From: Gautieria morchelliformis
Taxonomy: Eukaryota; Basidiomycota; Agaricomycetes; Gomphales; Gomphaceae
Direction: 5' to 3'
Assembly: GCA_015179125.1 (NCBI GenBank)
Contig: WHVA01000164.1
Span: 62,001-126,000 of the forward strand
DNA: 64,000 bases
The notes beneath the pieces are model-generated. The model had not been told where the DNA came from, made no database searches, and saw only the letters and a list, made by a program, of their open reading frames with translations. Each line of letters starts with the position of its first letter. Positions within the stretch are counted from its first letter, which is position 1. Shown here one piece after another: positions 1 through 11,348 of the stretch. A program made the translations under genes and the position numbers.

Positions 1-13
1 AAGCCTGCACCTC

Positions 14-217
14 CTAGCAATTTGCTAGGGTTGGCCAGTCCATGACACCTGTGACCTTGATGGGGTCCATCTCCACCTTGCCATATGACACAATGAGCCC
101 AAGGTACTCAATCTTCATTCGCTCAAACTTGCATTTCTCAGGGTGAAGATAGAGCTTGTGCTGCCCATTCAAATCCAACTTCACCGCCTTCACATCAAGC
201 ATGTGTTTGCCATACAA
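14..217 (-). pseudogene. Ty3/gypsy reverse transcriptase fragment
   Basis: A 67-residue open stretch reads through the RT thumb/connection region of a Ty3/gypsy polymerase. Motifs EKCKFER, IEYLGLIVS and VEMDPIKV are visible, and the same segment of the chromovirus at 40040-46233 reads EKCEFER, IEYLGVIVS and VEMDPVKV. It lacks the catalytic YxDD, RNase H and integrase parts, so it is a remnant of a related but different gypsy family. It lies just upstream of the region duplicated with the first F-box gene. Assignment to the superfamily is secure; the family is not known. Confidence 0.8.
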
Positions 218-521
218 GAGTGGAATTTGGCAGAGATGGTGAAGGCAAGAGCTTGAGAAGGGTGGCTACGTTGCTTGTTTCCTGACAACGAGCAGGGATT
301 AGAACGTGTTACAGAAATGCGCTCCAAGACACAGAGCTGCGTATCGAAGGTCAGACCGCCTCTATCTACTCTGTGGGGGGGCAGATGAAGGCGAACGACA
401 AGGATGCTCTGAGCGAAATAGCGACTCCGCTATTTATGAGCCTGAGAAGGACTGGTTGGAGCGCTTAGTCTCGCTGCGCTCCCCATCGCTTCAAGGAAGC
501 TAGTCGTCTCTTCCACTGATT
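180..521 (+). repeat. Segmental duplication, left copy (5' flank of F-box copy 1)
   Basis: The sequence from about 180 to the F-box start is repeated at about 7200-7291 plus 8932-9200. The two parts of the second copy are separated by a LINE-like insertion. The left copy therefore shows the unoccupied target site at 245-258. Homology continues through the whole F-box gene, so the duplication unit was roughly 2.3 kb or more. No gene is seen between the gypsy fragment and the F-box start. Confidence 0.75.
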
Positions 522-2387
522 ATGAGCCTCAAGCTTGATACCCTATCCAACGACGTTCTTATACGTGTCTTTAATGAGTTGGATGCACGTGACATTCGCC
601 GTTGTTCACTGGTATGTCCCACTCTGAGACCCTCCGATTGATCGTACTTGATATTCTCAGACATGTCGCTTCTTTCATGAAACAATCCGGGACAGTATGC
701 TCTTGCAGTATCGCTTGGAGCTTGCTGTTGCGGGATTAGAGGATGGAGGCACCGAGTGTCGACTCTCAATACATGAACGACTTGCTGGACTGAAGACTAT
801 TGAGCAGGGTTGGGCAAAACTTTGCTTTCGCCAGAAAATCACAGTAACCCTGCCTCGGAGTCCCAAATGGAAATTGCGTGGCGGTGTACTAGCACAAGAC
901 CTTGCCCCAGAAAAGGCGTCTGTAATGTCGTTCATCCAACTACCATCTGCCGTGCGAGGAACTCCTGTGCATACTTGGCAAAGTGACATGGAAGTAAACA
1001 TGCGAAAATTTGCCATAGATCCTGCACAGGACCTCGTCGTTCTCGTCGCTTGGCCTGAGTGCGTGACGTTCTCTTTAGAGGGCGTTTGTTGTTTTACTCA
1101 TTATGCAGGATTCCTGGTGGACAACGGCACACGTTTTTGATACATTTACGCGCTATGAGCACTGGGGCACGTCATCCTTGCGCCACTGATCCCGTGCTGT
1201 CTTGTGTCCCAACGCTCTTGGACACATACTGTATTTTTAGTATTCAGATAATGGGCGACTTCCTTGCCGTACTTTACTACACTCCTGGAGGTTATATGAG
1301 GGACCTGCTATATATTTGGGACTGGAAAACTGGTCAACTTCTCATTGTGCGCTTGCCTTTCCTTCCTGTCATGAGGTGCTTAAAAATGGTATAGTCTTTA
1401 GAAGCTTCGCCTGTAGGCGCTCACATCAGCTTTTTATTTCTCTCTTTGCGATATTTTATCACAGTGAGGTGCACCTCAGAGCCCGACGGGTGCTATCAAC
1501 CTGAACTCGTCGTGTACGATTTCATCGCTGCTCGTCCAGAAGGATCCATGGAGCCCCGGCTCGTCCGCATATATCAACTCCCACGCATATCTCAAGACAC
1601 AGCTACCAGATTGTTTACACTGGGTTCTGAGCCACCTTCAGAACTTCCTACGTCTTTCTACCCTACCTCATGTTCCCATCTGTTAACGGTTAGCATGTGT
1701 TTTGCATCTTTCCCGGAAGAACGGCATCTGCGTGACTTTGTGCTCTTCGTACATACTTCATCGCTTCTCGAGGAGGTGGACGCACGTACGAATGCTGAAC
1801 AACTAACTGTCCCATGGGAAAACTGGGGTCCGCTGAAGACCAGGATGATGCCTATACATGACTACCGAGCAGATTGCCATGTTTATGGAACGCGGTATAT
1901 ACGGCCAGAGGCATTAGTTTTCGTGTGGACGAACCTCAAGACTCCGAGTCCTCGGCAAATCCATACCGTCTTAGGATGTTGGACTTTAATCCGCTGGCAC
2001 TTCAACGTGGTGAGTCTCAGCCGGTTAATCTTTGAACAGTACACTAATAAACCCACGATGAAATTAGCGTTGTCCTCCAAAGACACGTCATTGTCGCCAT
2101 CGGAGGATGAATCAGAACCGTTCTCCATCACTATTGTCCAGGATTCCCAACCCACCATAATTGATGAACACGAGTCCGCATTCACCCAAAGGGTAAGTAC
2201 TACCCTACCATACCGGGATGTGATAGGGAGGGGAATATTCAGTGATGCGGACGTAATGATTGACCGAGAAAGTGTAGTCCTTCTGGGGTGGGGGCATCGG
2301 GTACGTGTCTTATTTACACCTTTGCAATTATTATTGATCCAGGTGTCGCAGTGGGGTCCAATGAACATAGAATTCCTATGTATCTAA
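522..2387 (+). CDS. F-box protein, copy 1 (apparently intact)
   Basis: Exon 1 (522-611, 30 codons) encodes an N-terminal F-box, including LPNDVLI-type residues and RRCSL. Introns are supported by frame restoration: 612-660 (GT-AG, 49 nt), 1059-1108 (50 nt) and 1333-1401 (69 nt); an optional in-frame 42-nt intron lies at 2300-2341. After splicing one reading frame runs to the TAA at 2387. Residues FHETIRDS, LELAVAGLEDG, MGDFL and YIWDWKTG are typical of the large Agaricomycete F-box family, whose members are presumed substrate receptors of SCF ubiquitin ligases. The C-terminal part contains an acidic serine-rich segment. Three paralogues in this window share the introns. Substrate is unknown. 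The ATG was chosen because the F-box starts directly after it and the same ATG is kept in all four copies. Confidence 0.8.
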
Positions 2388-2683
2388 AGATGAATATGGA
2401 CAGATAATTGCTGACTGGTGCACTGTCAATGACTCATACCCATTATTTCACCCAATCACTATGGAAACCAAGGATGCTGTTCTGGACTTGGTGTCTTGCT
2501 ATGCCAAGGGTTGAGTATGGAGGCTGATGAATAGAGTTGTAAGGGGATGTAGAAAGAACAAGGGGAGGCTAAGGTGGAGTGTGGTGGATGTTGTGGAATT
2601 GAGTTGGAGGTGGTGTGGAAGTCATGGAGTTGGAGGTGGTGTGGAAGTCGTGGAGTTGGTCAAGTGGCATGCATATGGTCATA
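2388..2683. repeat. F-box 3' flank with 26-bp minisatellite at 2601-2659
   Basis: The first part (2399-2470) resembles the sequence just beyond the 3' end of F-box copy 3 in the opposite orientation, so it belongs to the duplicated F-box unit. At 2601-2652 two 26-bp units beginning GAGTTGGAGGTGGTGTGG are tandemly repeated with one difference, followed by a partial third. No gene is seen. Confidence 0.6.
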
Positions 2684-2684
2684 A

Positions 2685-3262
2685 CAAAGACCTTGTGTAT
2701 CACAAGGGCAATCTTAACTCAACCAAAGTGTGGTATTCAGCATGCTATGTAGTGACAGTTACAAGGTGAGGTTAGATGGGGAACTGCCAGGCAGTTCCTA
2801 TGCAAGAACCATACAGTGGGTCCATGTGGGCCCACTGGCATCAGCTAATGTACCAGTAGTGCACAATGTGGGTAAGTGGGCATTTACATATCTGTTCTGT
2901 TCCATCACGCATCACTTAGTTATGTTTGCCTTGCCCCTATTGCCACATATGCTTGCCCCTGACCCTTACCCTCGTGCATATATAAGCCCACCTGTATGCA
3001 CTCTTATTCTTCAGTCTGAATATCAATCTTGTACACCCTTTGATCCTTAGCTATTTTCTAAGTATTTGCCTCTTGAACCTCGCCTCTTATTCATTTATCT
3101 AAGAAGTTGTGACTGGTACATAGGGCTGGCACAGCACATAAGCTGAAGCCAAGTCCCTTTCCGACCTCCCTTTCAGAACCTTGTTCTGTAACCTAGGACC
3201 TTACCTCAGGCCTTGCACCCAAGCTTGGTCAACCCCTCTCTGAAGGATTGTGTCGTAACAAA
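2685..3262. repeat. Decayed LTR sequence, related to the LTR of the gypsy element at 17584-26189
   Basis: Read on the minus strand, about 2685-2890 aligns with the nested gypsy LTR: TGTAAAT start, CCAGTGGGCC, GACCCACTGTAT and GATACACAAGG blocks in the same order. The following 2896-3262 contains a TATA-like ATATATAAG at about 2980 and ends in TCGTAACA, which looks like a second LTR part or a different LTR. A block resembling 3140-3230 recurs at about 39040-39105. Boundaries and orientation of the 2896-3262 part are uncertain. Confidence 0.55.
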
Positions 3263-3391
3263 TCTCCCCAAAGCATTCTTAACTATGTTGCTTGACAAAA
3301 GCCACCTGGTCTCCCCCTGCATGCATTAAAAGTCGAAGTAGGAACTTCTCCATTGATTGAGGATTGGTCAAAAATGCTAGAGTAGTCATCA

Positions 3392-4010
3392 TCAAAGTTG
3401 GCACCATGTTAAGACGCAGATTGTGTCTGGGCTGTAGAAGTCCAGGACTACACCTAGCTTCCTTAGGAAAGGTGTCCCAAGGATTGCATCATGATATTCG
3501 AAGTTCACCATGTCAAAATACTCGTCATGAGTTTTGTGACATATGTGTTCCATAGTTAATTGTGGAACGACTGCCGATACAGGCCAATTGCAGTGCAATT
3601 GGCTGTTCCAGGGCAAATGTTGTCATACCTGTGGCAGGCATGAACTTGGGGGATATTAGTATCCCTTTGCTCCCACTGTCAAGGAGATAGTGGGCCTTCA
3701 TGTCATTAATCTCCCAGTACCCCAAGAGGGTACGGTTCTCGTTGCGTGGCCATGTTGGCCATGAGCACTGCTTTCTTTGATGATGATACATTGGCTTGGC
3801 TGCCTTATCAGGGCCAGTCGATGTGCGTGTTGCCATTGCTTTGGTGGTAGCACCACTGTCTGGTGCAAGTTTGATCATGCTGGACCAGTACGCATTGTCA
3901 GCGGTGTCCTCGTCCCATTCATAATATTGGGACAGCTTGGGCTCCTTGGCCTGTGGGAACCCCTCGTGAGGGCAACACTAATGACAAAGCCACAACCTAA
4001 AGATACTCAA
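3392..4010 (-). pseudogene. Ty3/gypsy aspartic protease remnant
   Basis: Two overlapping minus-strand reading frames carry a retroviral-type protease segment: GYWEIND, LLDSGSKG and CIGSRSTINYG, followed by EYFDMVNFEYHDAILGTPFL. The same motifs occur in the gypsy element at 20457-20990 (GYWEING, LLDSGSEG, CIGSRSTINYG, EILGTPFL), so this is an old relative of that family. A frameshift splits the domain near 3530-3560, and RT, RNase H and integrase are absent. Confidence 0.75.
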
Positions 4011-4133
4011 GGAGATAACAGCCGATGCAAGGACAATAACCAACTGTTTAGTGGGTATCCTCAGAGATCAAGCTGAGGAAATGCCACCACACTGGCTACA
4101 GTCTTATAGCACTGGCAAGGCTTACATAATAGG

Positions 4134-4322
4134 GGAGATGGAAACTTGTAGAAGGTTGTGGAAACTCATGGAAGATGATAGAAACTCATAGAAGGTTACA
4201 GAAGGTGATGGAAACTGACGGAAGGTGATGGAAGGTTATGGAAGGTGACGGAAGGTTATGGAAACTGACGGAAGGTGACAGAAACTCATAGAAGGAAACA
4301 GAAACTTGTGGAAGGAAACACG
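4134..4322 (+). repeat. GGAA-rich minisatellite
   Basis: About 190 bp of short degenerate tandem units built from GAAGGTGATGGAAACT, GAAGGTTATG and GAAACTCATA blocks, 9-18 bp each. Array order is irregular, as expected from repeated slippage and unequal exchange. No coding potential. Confidence 0.8.
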
Positions 4323-4683
4323 TGAACCCTGACAGCATCACTGTTGCACAAAAGGTCCGATGTGCCGTTTGACTTTGACCACCATCTCATCTGTTGGGTG
4401 CATTTATACTCCTGCACCAAAATCAAGCCAAATAGATTCCACCATTCGTATTTCTTTTAGTTTTTGACCTGAAACCATGCTGACATTCATTCTATGATTT
4501 GTCAAATTTTTCTTTGATTTTTGGAAGCTGTATTATCACTTCTTTTCATATTCTGTCCAACCGACCCTTTGTGGGTGGTTGTGGACAATTTTCCTTTTTG
4601 AGCTGCAGCGGTTCATTGACGCGCTACGTTCCATGAGTGCTAAAGGGCCGGCTGGTAGTACATGCGCATAAGACACATTTCCC

Positions 4684-4848
4684 CCCTCTCTCAGTGACAA
4701 CTAAATTCACTGAGAGAGGCAAGTAAATTAGTCTTATTTCTCTTTGATTTGTTGACCCAGAAATCTTGTAGTGAATTGATTTCTAGGTAATGTATAATAT
4801 AATCATAGTGACAACTAAATTCACTGAGAGAGTGAACTGATTTCTAGT
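4684..4848. repeat. Paired inverted/direct repeats
   Basis: CTCTCTCAGTGA and TCACTGAGAGAG form perfect 12-bp inverted arms around a 9-nt centre (4684-4716). The centre and right arm (GTGACAACTAAATTCACTGAG) recur at about 4808-4830. A second direct repeat, GTGAATTGATTTCTAG/GTGAACTGATTTCTAG, flanks it. The arrangement resembles a partly duplicated small inverted-repeat element. No ORF. Confidence 0.6.
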
Positions 4849-4875
4849 CCGTTCTTTTGAATCCAAAGTCCAGTC

Positions 4876-5563
4876 CTACTGCCTATAATTCCTGTCCTCT
4901 ACATCATCACCATCGGATTTGGTATCATCTACCTCCATTGGTTTGTTTTTCTTGCCTTTGCCACTCTTGTTCTTTAGGGCAGCAGACTTTTCCTCCTCTT
5001 TTGCCTTCTTTGCGGAATGCGCGTTGACCTGCTCTGTCAACTCACCGATTATCTCATCCATATGCTCACGTCCCTCGATCTTGACCAGGTCCTGTTCCTG
5101 GCTCTCCACAGTAGCTGCAAGTTCTTCATGGGCCGTTTGAAGAGTTTTTATTTGTTGCTGTACGTCCTCCCAATGTGTATTGCTTTTTTGACATGATTCT
5201 CAAGCGCCAGCAACGAAACCGACTCGAGGATGTGACCATTCGACTTCATTGCGGCAACCATGGCCTGCAGTTTGGTCAGTGCATCGGTAAGACTTTTCAT
5301 ACCCGTTATTCCTTTGTTGCCTGCTAATACACCTTGCTGGACCCTCACTGACCCAGCCACTGACCCAGCCACTGACCCCCTAGGATCGGTGCTGGACGCA
5401 TGAAAGTGTGTTTCGGTTTCGGTGAGATAGACCTATTCTGATCTTCAGCTGCTTCCTCTTCACCTCTATCTTTGTCCAGCTTTCTTTTTAATGACCCAGA
5501 GGCCAGATGCGGTGGGAAAATCGCGCCAGTATGGCACGGCGTAGCAAACGGCTGTTTAGGCAT
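4876..5563 (-). pseudogene. Broken coiled-coil protein gene, family not recognised
   Basis: Three minus-strand frames can be read in series. The N-terminal part starts MPKQPFATPCHTGAIFPPHL (5563) and is basic and acidic; the middle is alpha-helical (LTDALTKLQAMVAAMKSNGH); the C-terminal part is heptad-rich (LVKIEGREHMDEIIGELTEQ) followed by a Lys-rich tail. Around 5158 the frame must change for the helix to continue as WEDVQQQIKTLQ, so a small indel has broken it. A second shift near 5345-5380 coincides with three tandem CACTGACCCAGC units. I do not recognise the family. It could be a decayed host gene or a transposon accessory ORF. Confidence 0.45.
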
Positions 5564-7199
5564 CAGGAAGAAGGTAAATCACCCTTTCAACGATTAAGTC
5601 ACACTAGGTAAGCTGTATTTCTACTCATACCTTCTGCAGAAGGTAACCTTTTTGAGACAACTCCACTCAACGTCCGCTGCACACATGCACGCGCATGCCT
5701 TCATTTTTAGCTCTCATGTTTTGTTTTAGATCCATATGTATATTACTATTGCACACTGTGGCCAGCTGTGTCAGTTTTATTTTATTTCTTGTTAATTATC
5801 CTGAGCATGAGCGGCTGGAGTGGCGGCCCCACTAATTATTTACCAGAATTATATTAATATTAAATAAATTGGGGCGATCCTTGGTTAATATGTAGCAGGA
5901 ACGCAGTAAGAACATTGACATTTACCCAAGTATTGAGTCTGCGCTATTTGGTGAAAACCTTGAGGATATCCCATAGATACGTAGAATATCATCTGAATTT
6001 CTACATCAGGTATTTAAAGCAAAGTGCAGTGTTACAGTTTTTTGAACAGTTTTCAGACAAGAAAACTTTTATATGCCTGCAGTGTAATGTTGCTTTGATT
6101 GTTAGTGGGTCAATCTGGTGGTTGACCCATTGGCTTTGGCAGGAAGCCTGGCTTTGATGAGCTTCCCATTGCCTGAGGCTGTTTAGTCTCAGGCACTGTC
6201 CCATGCCAGCTGTGTGTGCTTATGAGGGGCATCGGCGATCATCAAATAAGTAGAGAACATACTTTTGCCATGAAGCCATAAAAACAACTTTGGCTGGCCT
6301 TTCCATCCATGAAAGCTTTATCCTTGCAGGGACCATGAGCCGGTGTGCTCCTCCCACTCCCTAGCTGCATTCAAATGTTTTGACATGTAATCAGGAGCCG
6401 CCAACCACTTAGTAGATATCCTGACGATGTTAAGTTGTCATGGACCTCAAGCACCAAACGTCTGTCGGCATGATAAGGGATCATGGGTGATGGAGGTGGG
6501 GAGTTGAACGTACGCTTGATCAATGGATAAGGCTACAACAAGCCTCTGCTGGAACTTTTGCATGGCAATTGGTGGGGCAGAGGCCGAAACGACATTGCCA
6601 CCACCATGCACTTCCCTTCATCCGACGCCAACGCCTCCCCCTGACGTGTCATAACCACATGCATGCCCGCCGGATCGACGCGCTGGACGTGACACAGATT
6701 CACCAGTAACATGTGCCCTCCTCCCCTCCTCCATCGCAGGTCCCTGGCACACATTTATCCACCTCTTGTCTCAAGCATCCTCCACGCCAGTCATCTACAT
6801 GTGATGCCTTGTCCCCTCTTCACCGAGGCGAAGCCTGTACAGCGTGGTGAATTTCAGTGCCATGTTTGATGCTCCACCGAATGATAAATTGGAGCAAAGA
6901 ACCTAAGTGTACCAATGCATCTGTGTATGCGGAGATGTCAGTTATAGTGCGATAACGCAAGTCCAACTAGTGAATTCTAGTATAAGTGACGGTGGTGCAC
7001 TGTTAGCCCATCCTTTCCAGCGCATACATTTCATGTACGAAGTGTCAATGAGCCACCCATCTGCTTCAGATAATCGAGTTCGCTCTGTGAGGATTTTGCC
7101 CACTGCGACAGTTTTGGGAGGTTCGGGGTGGACACAAAGCTTGGCTTTGCAAGGATTTAGTCTGCCACGGATGTCAATCTGTGGTTTCAACGTTCAACG
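5564..7199. other. Intergenic, no supportable gene
   Basis: Only short unsupported reading frames are present; composition is mixed with AT-rich patches around 5700-6100. I see no LTR, terminal inverted repeat or RNA gene motif that I can defend. Confidence 0.5.
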
Positions 7200-7291
7200 T
7201 TCAAATTCGACTTCGCTGCCTTCACATCAAGCATGTGTGTTGGCATACAAGAGTGGAATTTGGCGGAGATGGTGAAGGCAAGAGCTTGAGA

Positions 7292-8917
7292 GAGAGAGAG
7301 AGAGAAAATCAATTAGAGTGCTCAAAGCACATGGCGCTTATGGTGCACTGTAAGCTACATGTAGGTCTATGGCAAGCTACTTTAACGAAGGGAGGATATC
7401 GCAGTAAGACTACAGGAGGGAGAGCGAGGGCAGTGCATTTCATGAGGTTGAGAGGGATAAAAATGAGATCCCAGGGTAAGCTAGTAATAGCTTAACCTCT
7501 GCGGTGCCACAATTATTAATGTTACTAGATGTTGATGGGCATAAGGAGGGAGTACTGGTTGCGTGTAGGCTCGTTCTCGAGGACCTGCGTCGGGTAATAA
7601 ATGATGGGCATCGGTATGGGGCAGTGGTCAGAGGTGGTGGTATGCGAGGGAGGCAGTGGATTAGTTGACATCTATTATTCATGGTAGAGGCCATCTACGG
7701 TAGCAGTCCGCTGAAGGTGACGCTCAAGGATATGTTTGCGTGCAGGGCATTTGCGGTCGGTTGCCGAATGGGGGCCGTCGCAGAGGGAACATTTCCGGAA
7801 AATGTGTTGGCATGTGACCACCTCACTGCAGTTGTTCACATCGGTGCATTTGCAGTCATGTGTGAGATGTGGTCCTGAGCATAGGCCACATTTTGTCTTG
7901 TCTTTACATGAGGGTGCAAAGTGACCGAAGCGATAACAGTTGAAGCATTGTGGGGGGTGGCGTGTGAATCACATGGTTGAGTGGAGGCATCCTTGATACG
8001 CAATATGCTGCTTGATGCAGTTGTTAGCAGCGTCAAGATCACTGAGATATAGGATCAGGGAGGAGTGCATTTTTGCATTTTGTCGAGGAGAGCGAGATAT
8101 GAACTCGGCATGCTGGAGCATGGAGGGGTGCGTAATGATATGCTTGTTTTGGTCCAACAGGGTGGCGATGTCATCGCTGTCTCATGATGGATCGAAGGAG
8201 GTGGGAAATCCGTGGACAATGATGGGGTATAACCTGGGGGAAATGGAGAGGTTGACGGACAATTTGGGGAGCCATTGGCGAGAAGTCTCGACGAGGTCGT
8301 TCCGTTCATCCTCAGAGCAGGTAGAGATCCAAATGTCTCCACTTCTGTGGCGACCAACGGCTCTGATGCGAACCGTGCAGTCTTCTTCTCTAACATTCCC
8401 GTCAGGGTCTGGGGATGACCAGCGAGTTCCCCACCAACATCCTGCTTCACCGAGCGCTTTGTTGATCCTGTCCTTCAGGTCTGCGTCTGACAGACCAGCA
8501 AAAACCGGCTCCTGACGGTTGGCCTGGGAGAGTGTAAGGTCAAATTTAGTGTCGCGACAGGGTGGAGTGGGTTCGGAGGGTGTGCGCGGCAAGTATGGAG
8601 GCATAAGAGCGAAGTTTGCTGGTTGGAGCAGCAAGGCCTATGTGGGCTGAGATGGATTCGAGCTTTTCACAGATGGTGGAGATTCGAGGGTCGAGATGTG
8701 AGTTCCTGAAGGTGGTGCAGGCCGAGGAGACGAGGTTGCGTGCGTTGTGTAGTGTGTCGATAGGAATTGAGCACGTTTTTGCGCCTTTTGTTTTAGGAAG
8801 GGCAATGCTATGTATGAGATTATGTAGTTTATTGAGTGCATTATTTATGGTATCAGAGGAAGGGGAATCAGGAGGGTCTAAGTCCGTAGGTGGTGGTTGC
8901 GGAGTGAGAGCCATCCC
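7292..8917 (-). mobile_element. LINE-like non-LTR element carrying only ORF1
   Basis: The 1.63-kb insert is bounded by a 14-bp target duplication GCAAGAGCTTGAGA (7278-7291 and 8918-8931). The empty site survives in the paralogous flank at 245-258. Read on the minus strand it starts three bases before the ORF1 ATG and ends in a (CT)n tail at 7291-7308. The long target duplication, simple 3' tail and CCHC-type ORF1 are hallmarks of target-primed non-LTR retrotransposition. No endonuclease or reverse transcriptase ORF is present, so it must have been mobilised in trans or deleted internally before insertion. Confidence 0.75.
7680..8914 (-). pseudogene. LINE-type ORF1 (gag-like) with three CCHC knuckles, broken
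   Basis: Starts at 8914 (MALTPQPPPTDLD). It reads through a proline-rich N terminus, a one-frame shift near 8550-8600, then a central domain (PVFAGLSDADLKDRI, WLPKLSVNLS) and ends near 7680. Three zinc knuckles are visible in one frame: CFNCYRFGHFAPSC, CGLCSGPHLTHDC and CSLCDGPHSATDRKC, all CX2CX3-4HX4-5C. Two in-frame TGA codons (8182 and about 7966) interrupt it, both where an Arg CGA would be natural. The architecture matches nucleic-acid-binding ORF1 proteins of Tad/I-like LINEs; the function inferred is RNA binding in the retrotransposition particle. Confidence 0.7.
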
Positions 8918-9200
8918 GCAAGAGCTTGAGAAGGGCGGCTACGTTGCTCGTTTCCTGACGATGAGCAGGGATTAGAACGTGTTACAGAAATATGCTACAA
9001 GACACAGAGCTGCGTACTCCTACTGAAGGTCAGACAGCCTCTATCTACTCTGTGGGTAGATGGAGGCGAACGACAAGGATGCTCTGAGCGAAATAGCGAC
9101 CCCGTGGTATTATAGTATAGAGTACTAATGTCCGTCGGAGCGCTTATTCTCGCTGCGCTCCCCATCGCTTCAAGGAAGTTAGTCGTCCCTTCCACTGATT

Positions 9201-11009
9201 ATGAGCCTCAAGCTTGATACCCTACCCAACGACGTTCTTATACGTGTCTTTAAGGAGTTGGATGCACGTGACATTTGCCGTTGTTCACTGGTATGTGCCA
9301 CTATCAGACTCTCCGATTGGTCGTACCTGATATTCGCAGACATGTCGCGTCTTTTGTAAAACAATCCGGGACAGTATGCTCTTGCAGTATCTCGTGGAGC
9401 TTGCTGTTGCGGGATTAGAGGACGGAGGCACCGAGTATCGACTCTCAATAGCTGAACGACTTGCTCGACTGAAGACTCTTGAGCAGGGTTGGGCAAAACT
9501 TTGCTTTCGCCAGAAAATCACAGTAACCTTGCCTCGGACTCCCACATGGAAATTGCGTGGCGGTGTACTAGCACACGACCTTGCACACGACCTTGGACCA
9601 GAAAAAGAGTCTGTACTGTCGTTCATACAACTACCTTCTGCCGTACGAGGAACTCCTGTGCATACTTGGCAAAGTGACATGGAAGTAGACATGCGGCACT
9701 TTGCCATAGATCCTGCGCAGGACCTCGTCGTTCTCGTCGCTTGGCCTGAGTGCGTGACGTTCTCTTTAGAGGGCGTTTGTTGTTTTACTCGTTATCCAGG
9801 ATTCGTGGTGGACAGCAGCACACGTTTTTGATACATTTACGCGCTATGAGCACCGGGGCACGTCATCCTTGCGCCACTGACCCCGTGCTGTCTTGTGTCC
9901 CAACGCTCTTACACAGACCCTGTGGTTTTAGTATTCAGATAATGGGTGACTTCATTGCCTTACTTTACCGCACACCTGGAGGTTATTTGAGTGACGTAGT
10001 ACTATATATTTGAGACTGGAAAAGTGGTCAACTTATCATTGTGCGCTTGCCTTTCCTTCTTGTCCTGAGGTGCTTAAAAACAGTATATTTTTTTATGCTT
10101 CGCCTCGAGCTGCCGACATCATAGGCTTTTCATTTCTCTCTTTGCGACATTTTATCGCAGTGAGGTGCACCTTAGAGCCCGACGGGTGCTATCAACCTGA
10201 ACTCGTCGTGTACGATTTCATTGCTGCTCGTCAAGAAGGATCCATGGAGCCCCGGCTCATCCGCCTATATCAACTCCCGCGCATATCTCAAGACACAGCT
10301 ACCAGATCGTTTATATTGCGTTCTGAACCACCTTCAGAACTTCCTACATCTTTCTACCCTACCTCACGTTCCCGTCTGTTGGCGGTTAGCATGCATTTTA
10401 CATATTCCCTGCAAGAACAGCATGGGCGTGACTATGTGCTCTTCATACATGCTTCATCGCTTCTCGAGCATGTGAACGCACGTTCGAATGGTGACGAACT
10501 AACTGTTCCATGGGAAAACTGGGGTCCGCTGAAGACCAGGATGATGCCTATACATGACTACTGAGCAGATTGCCACGTTTATGGAACGCGGTGTATACAG
10601 CAAGAGGATGTAAGTGTTGTCCCGTGGGAAACTCGATACCGTCTCAGGATGTTGGACTTTAATCCCCTGGCACTTCGATGTGGTGGGTCTCAGCCGGTTA
10701 ATTTTTGAACAGTACACTGATACACCCTCGATGAAATTAGCGTTGTCCTCCAAAGACATGTCGTTGTCGCCATCTGAGGATGAATCAGAACCGTTCTGCA
10801 TCACTATTGTCCAGGATTCCCAACCCACCATAATTGATGAACACGAATCCGCATTCACCCAAAGAGTAAGTACTGCCCTACCATACCGGGATGTGATAGG
10901 GAGGGGAATATTCACAGCTGGGTATGTAATGATTGACCGAGAAAGTGTAGTCCATCTGGGGTCGGATTGGGTACGTGTCTTATTTCCAGATCACGGGCGA
11001 CTACGATGA
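9201..11009 (+). pseudogene. F-box protein, copy 2 (pseudogene)
   Basis: This is a close paralogue of the gene at 522-2387, with the same start, F-box exon (9201-9290), intron 1 (9291-9339, 49 nt) and intron 2 (9750-9799, 50 nt). Three lesions are visible by direct comparison with copy 1. TGG is changed to TGA at 10011 in the YIWDWK motif. The AG of the intron 3 acceptor near 10100 is lost. CGA is changed to TGA at 10561 after MPIHDY. A duplicated six-residue block (AHDLAHDL) is also present. Downstream the C-terminal region remains open to 11009. Probably non-functional. Confidence 0.8.
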
Positions 11010-11348
11010 GGAGGGATTAGAACGTGTTGAAATACATAGAGATGGTACTGCAAGAGACCGGTTGTATGTGTTGTATGTGTTGACCTCACATGTGGTGCCC
11101 ATTACATGTATCGACGCCTGGATCGAGATTCGGCTGCATCAATTCACGCGGAGGATGACGTTGCACGAAGCACGATTCAGCGAATCGCGTCGCTTGGCCT
11201 CGCCTCGCCCAGGCCCTGCAAGCGGTGCAGCCAAAGCAGACTTTTTTCACACGTTGTACGTTGTTCGCCGCTCGATTAGGCAAGTGATCTGAGACCGATT
11301 ACATAACTGCCCTCACTGCATTTTCGTCTCTCCGCCACGCTCGTCGCC
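11010..11348. other. 5' flank of RXT3 gene
   Basis: A 340-bp gap between the F-box pseudogene and the RXT3 start. No repeat or ORF stands out. It must hold the RXT3 promoter; no clear TATA box is visible, as is common for fungal housekeeping genes. Confidence 0.4.

Noticed and set aside
9720-9831. Stop after GTRF in all four F-box copies considered as a shared nonsense mutation
   Set aside because: A 50-nt GT-AG intron just upstream (for example 1059-1108 and 9750-9799) restores the frame in all copies, so the stop is not in the mature message.
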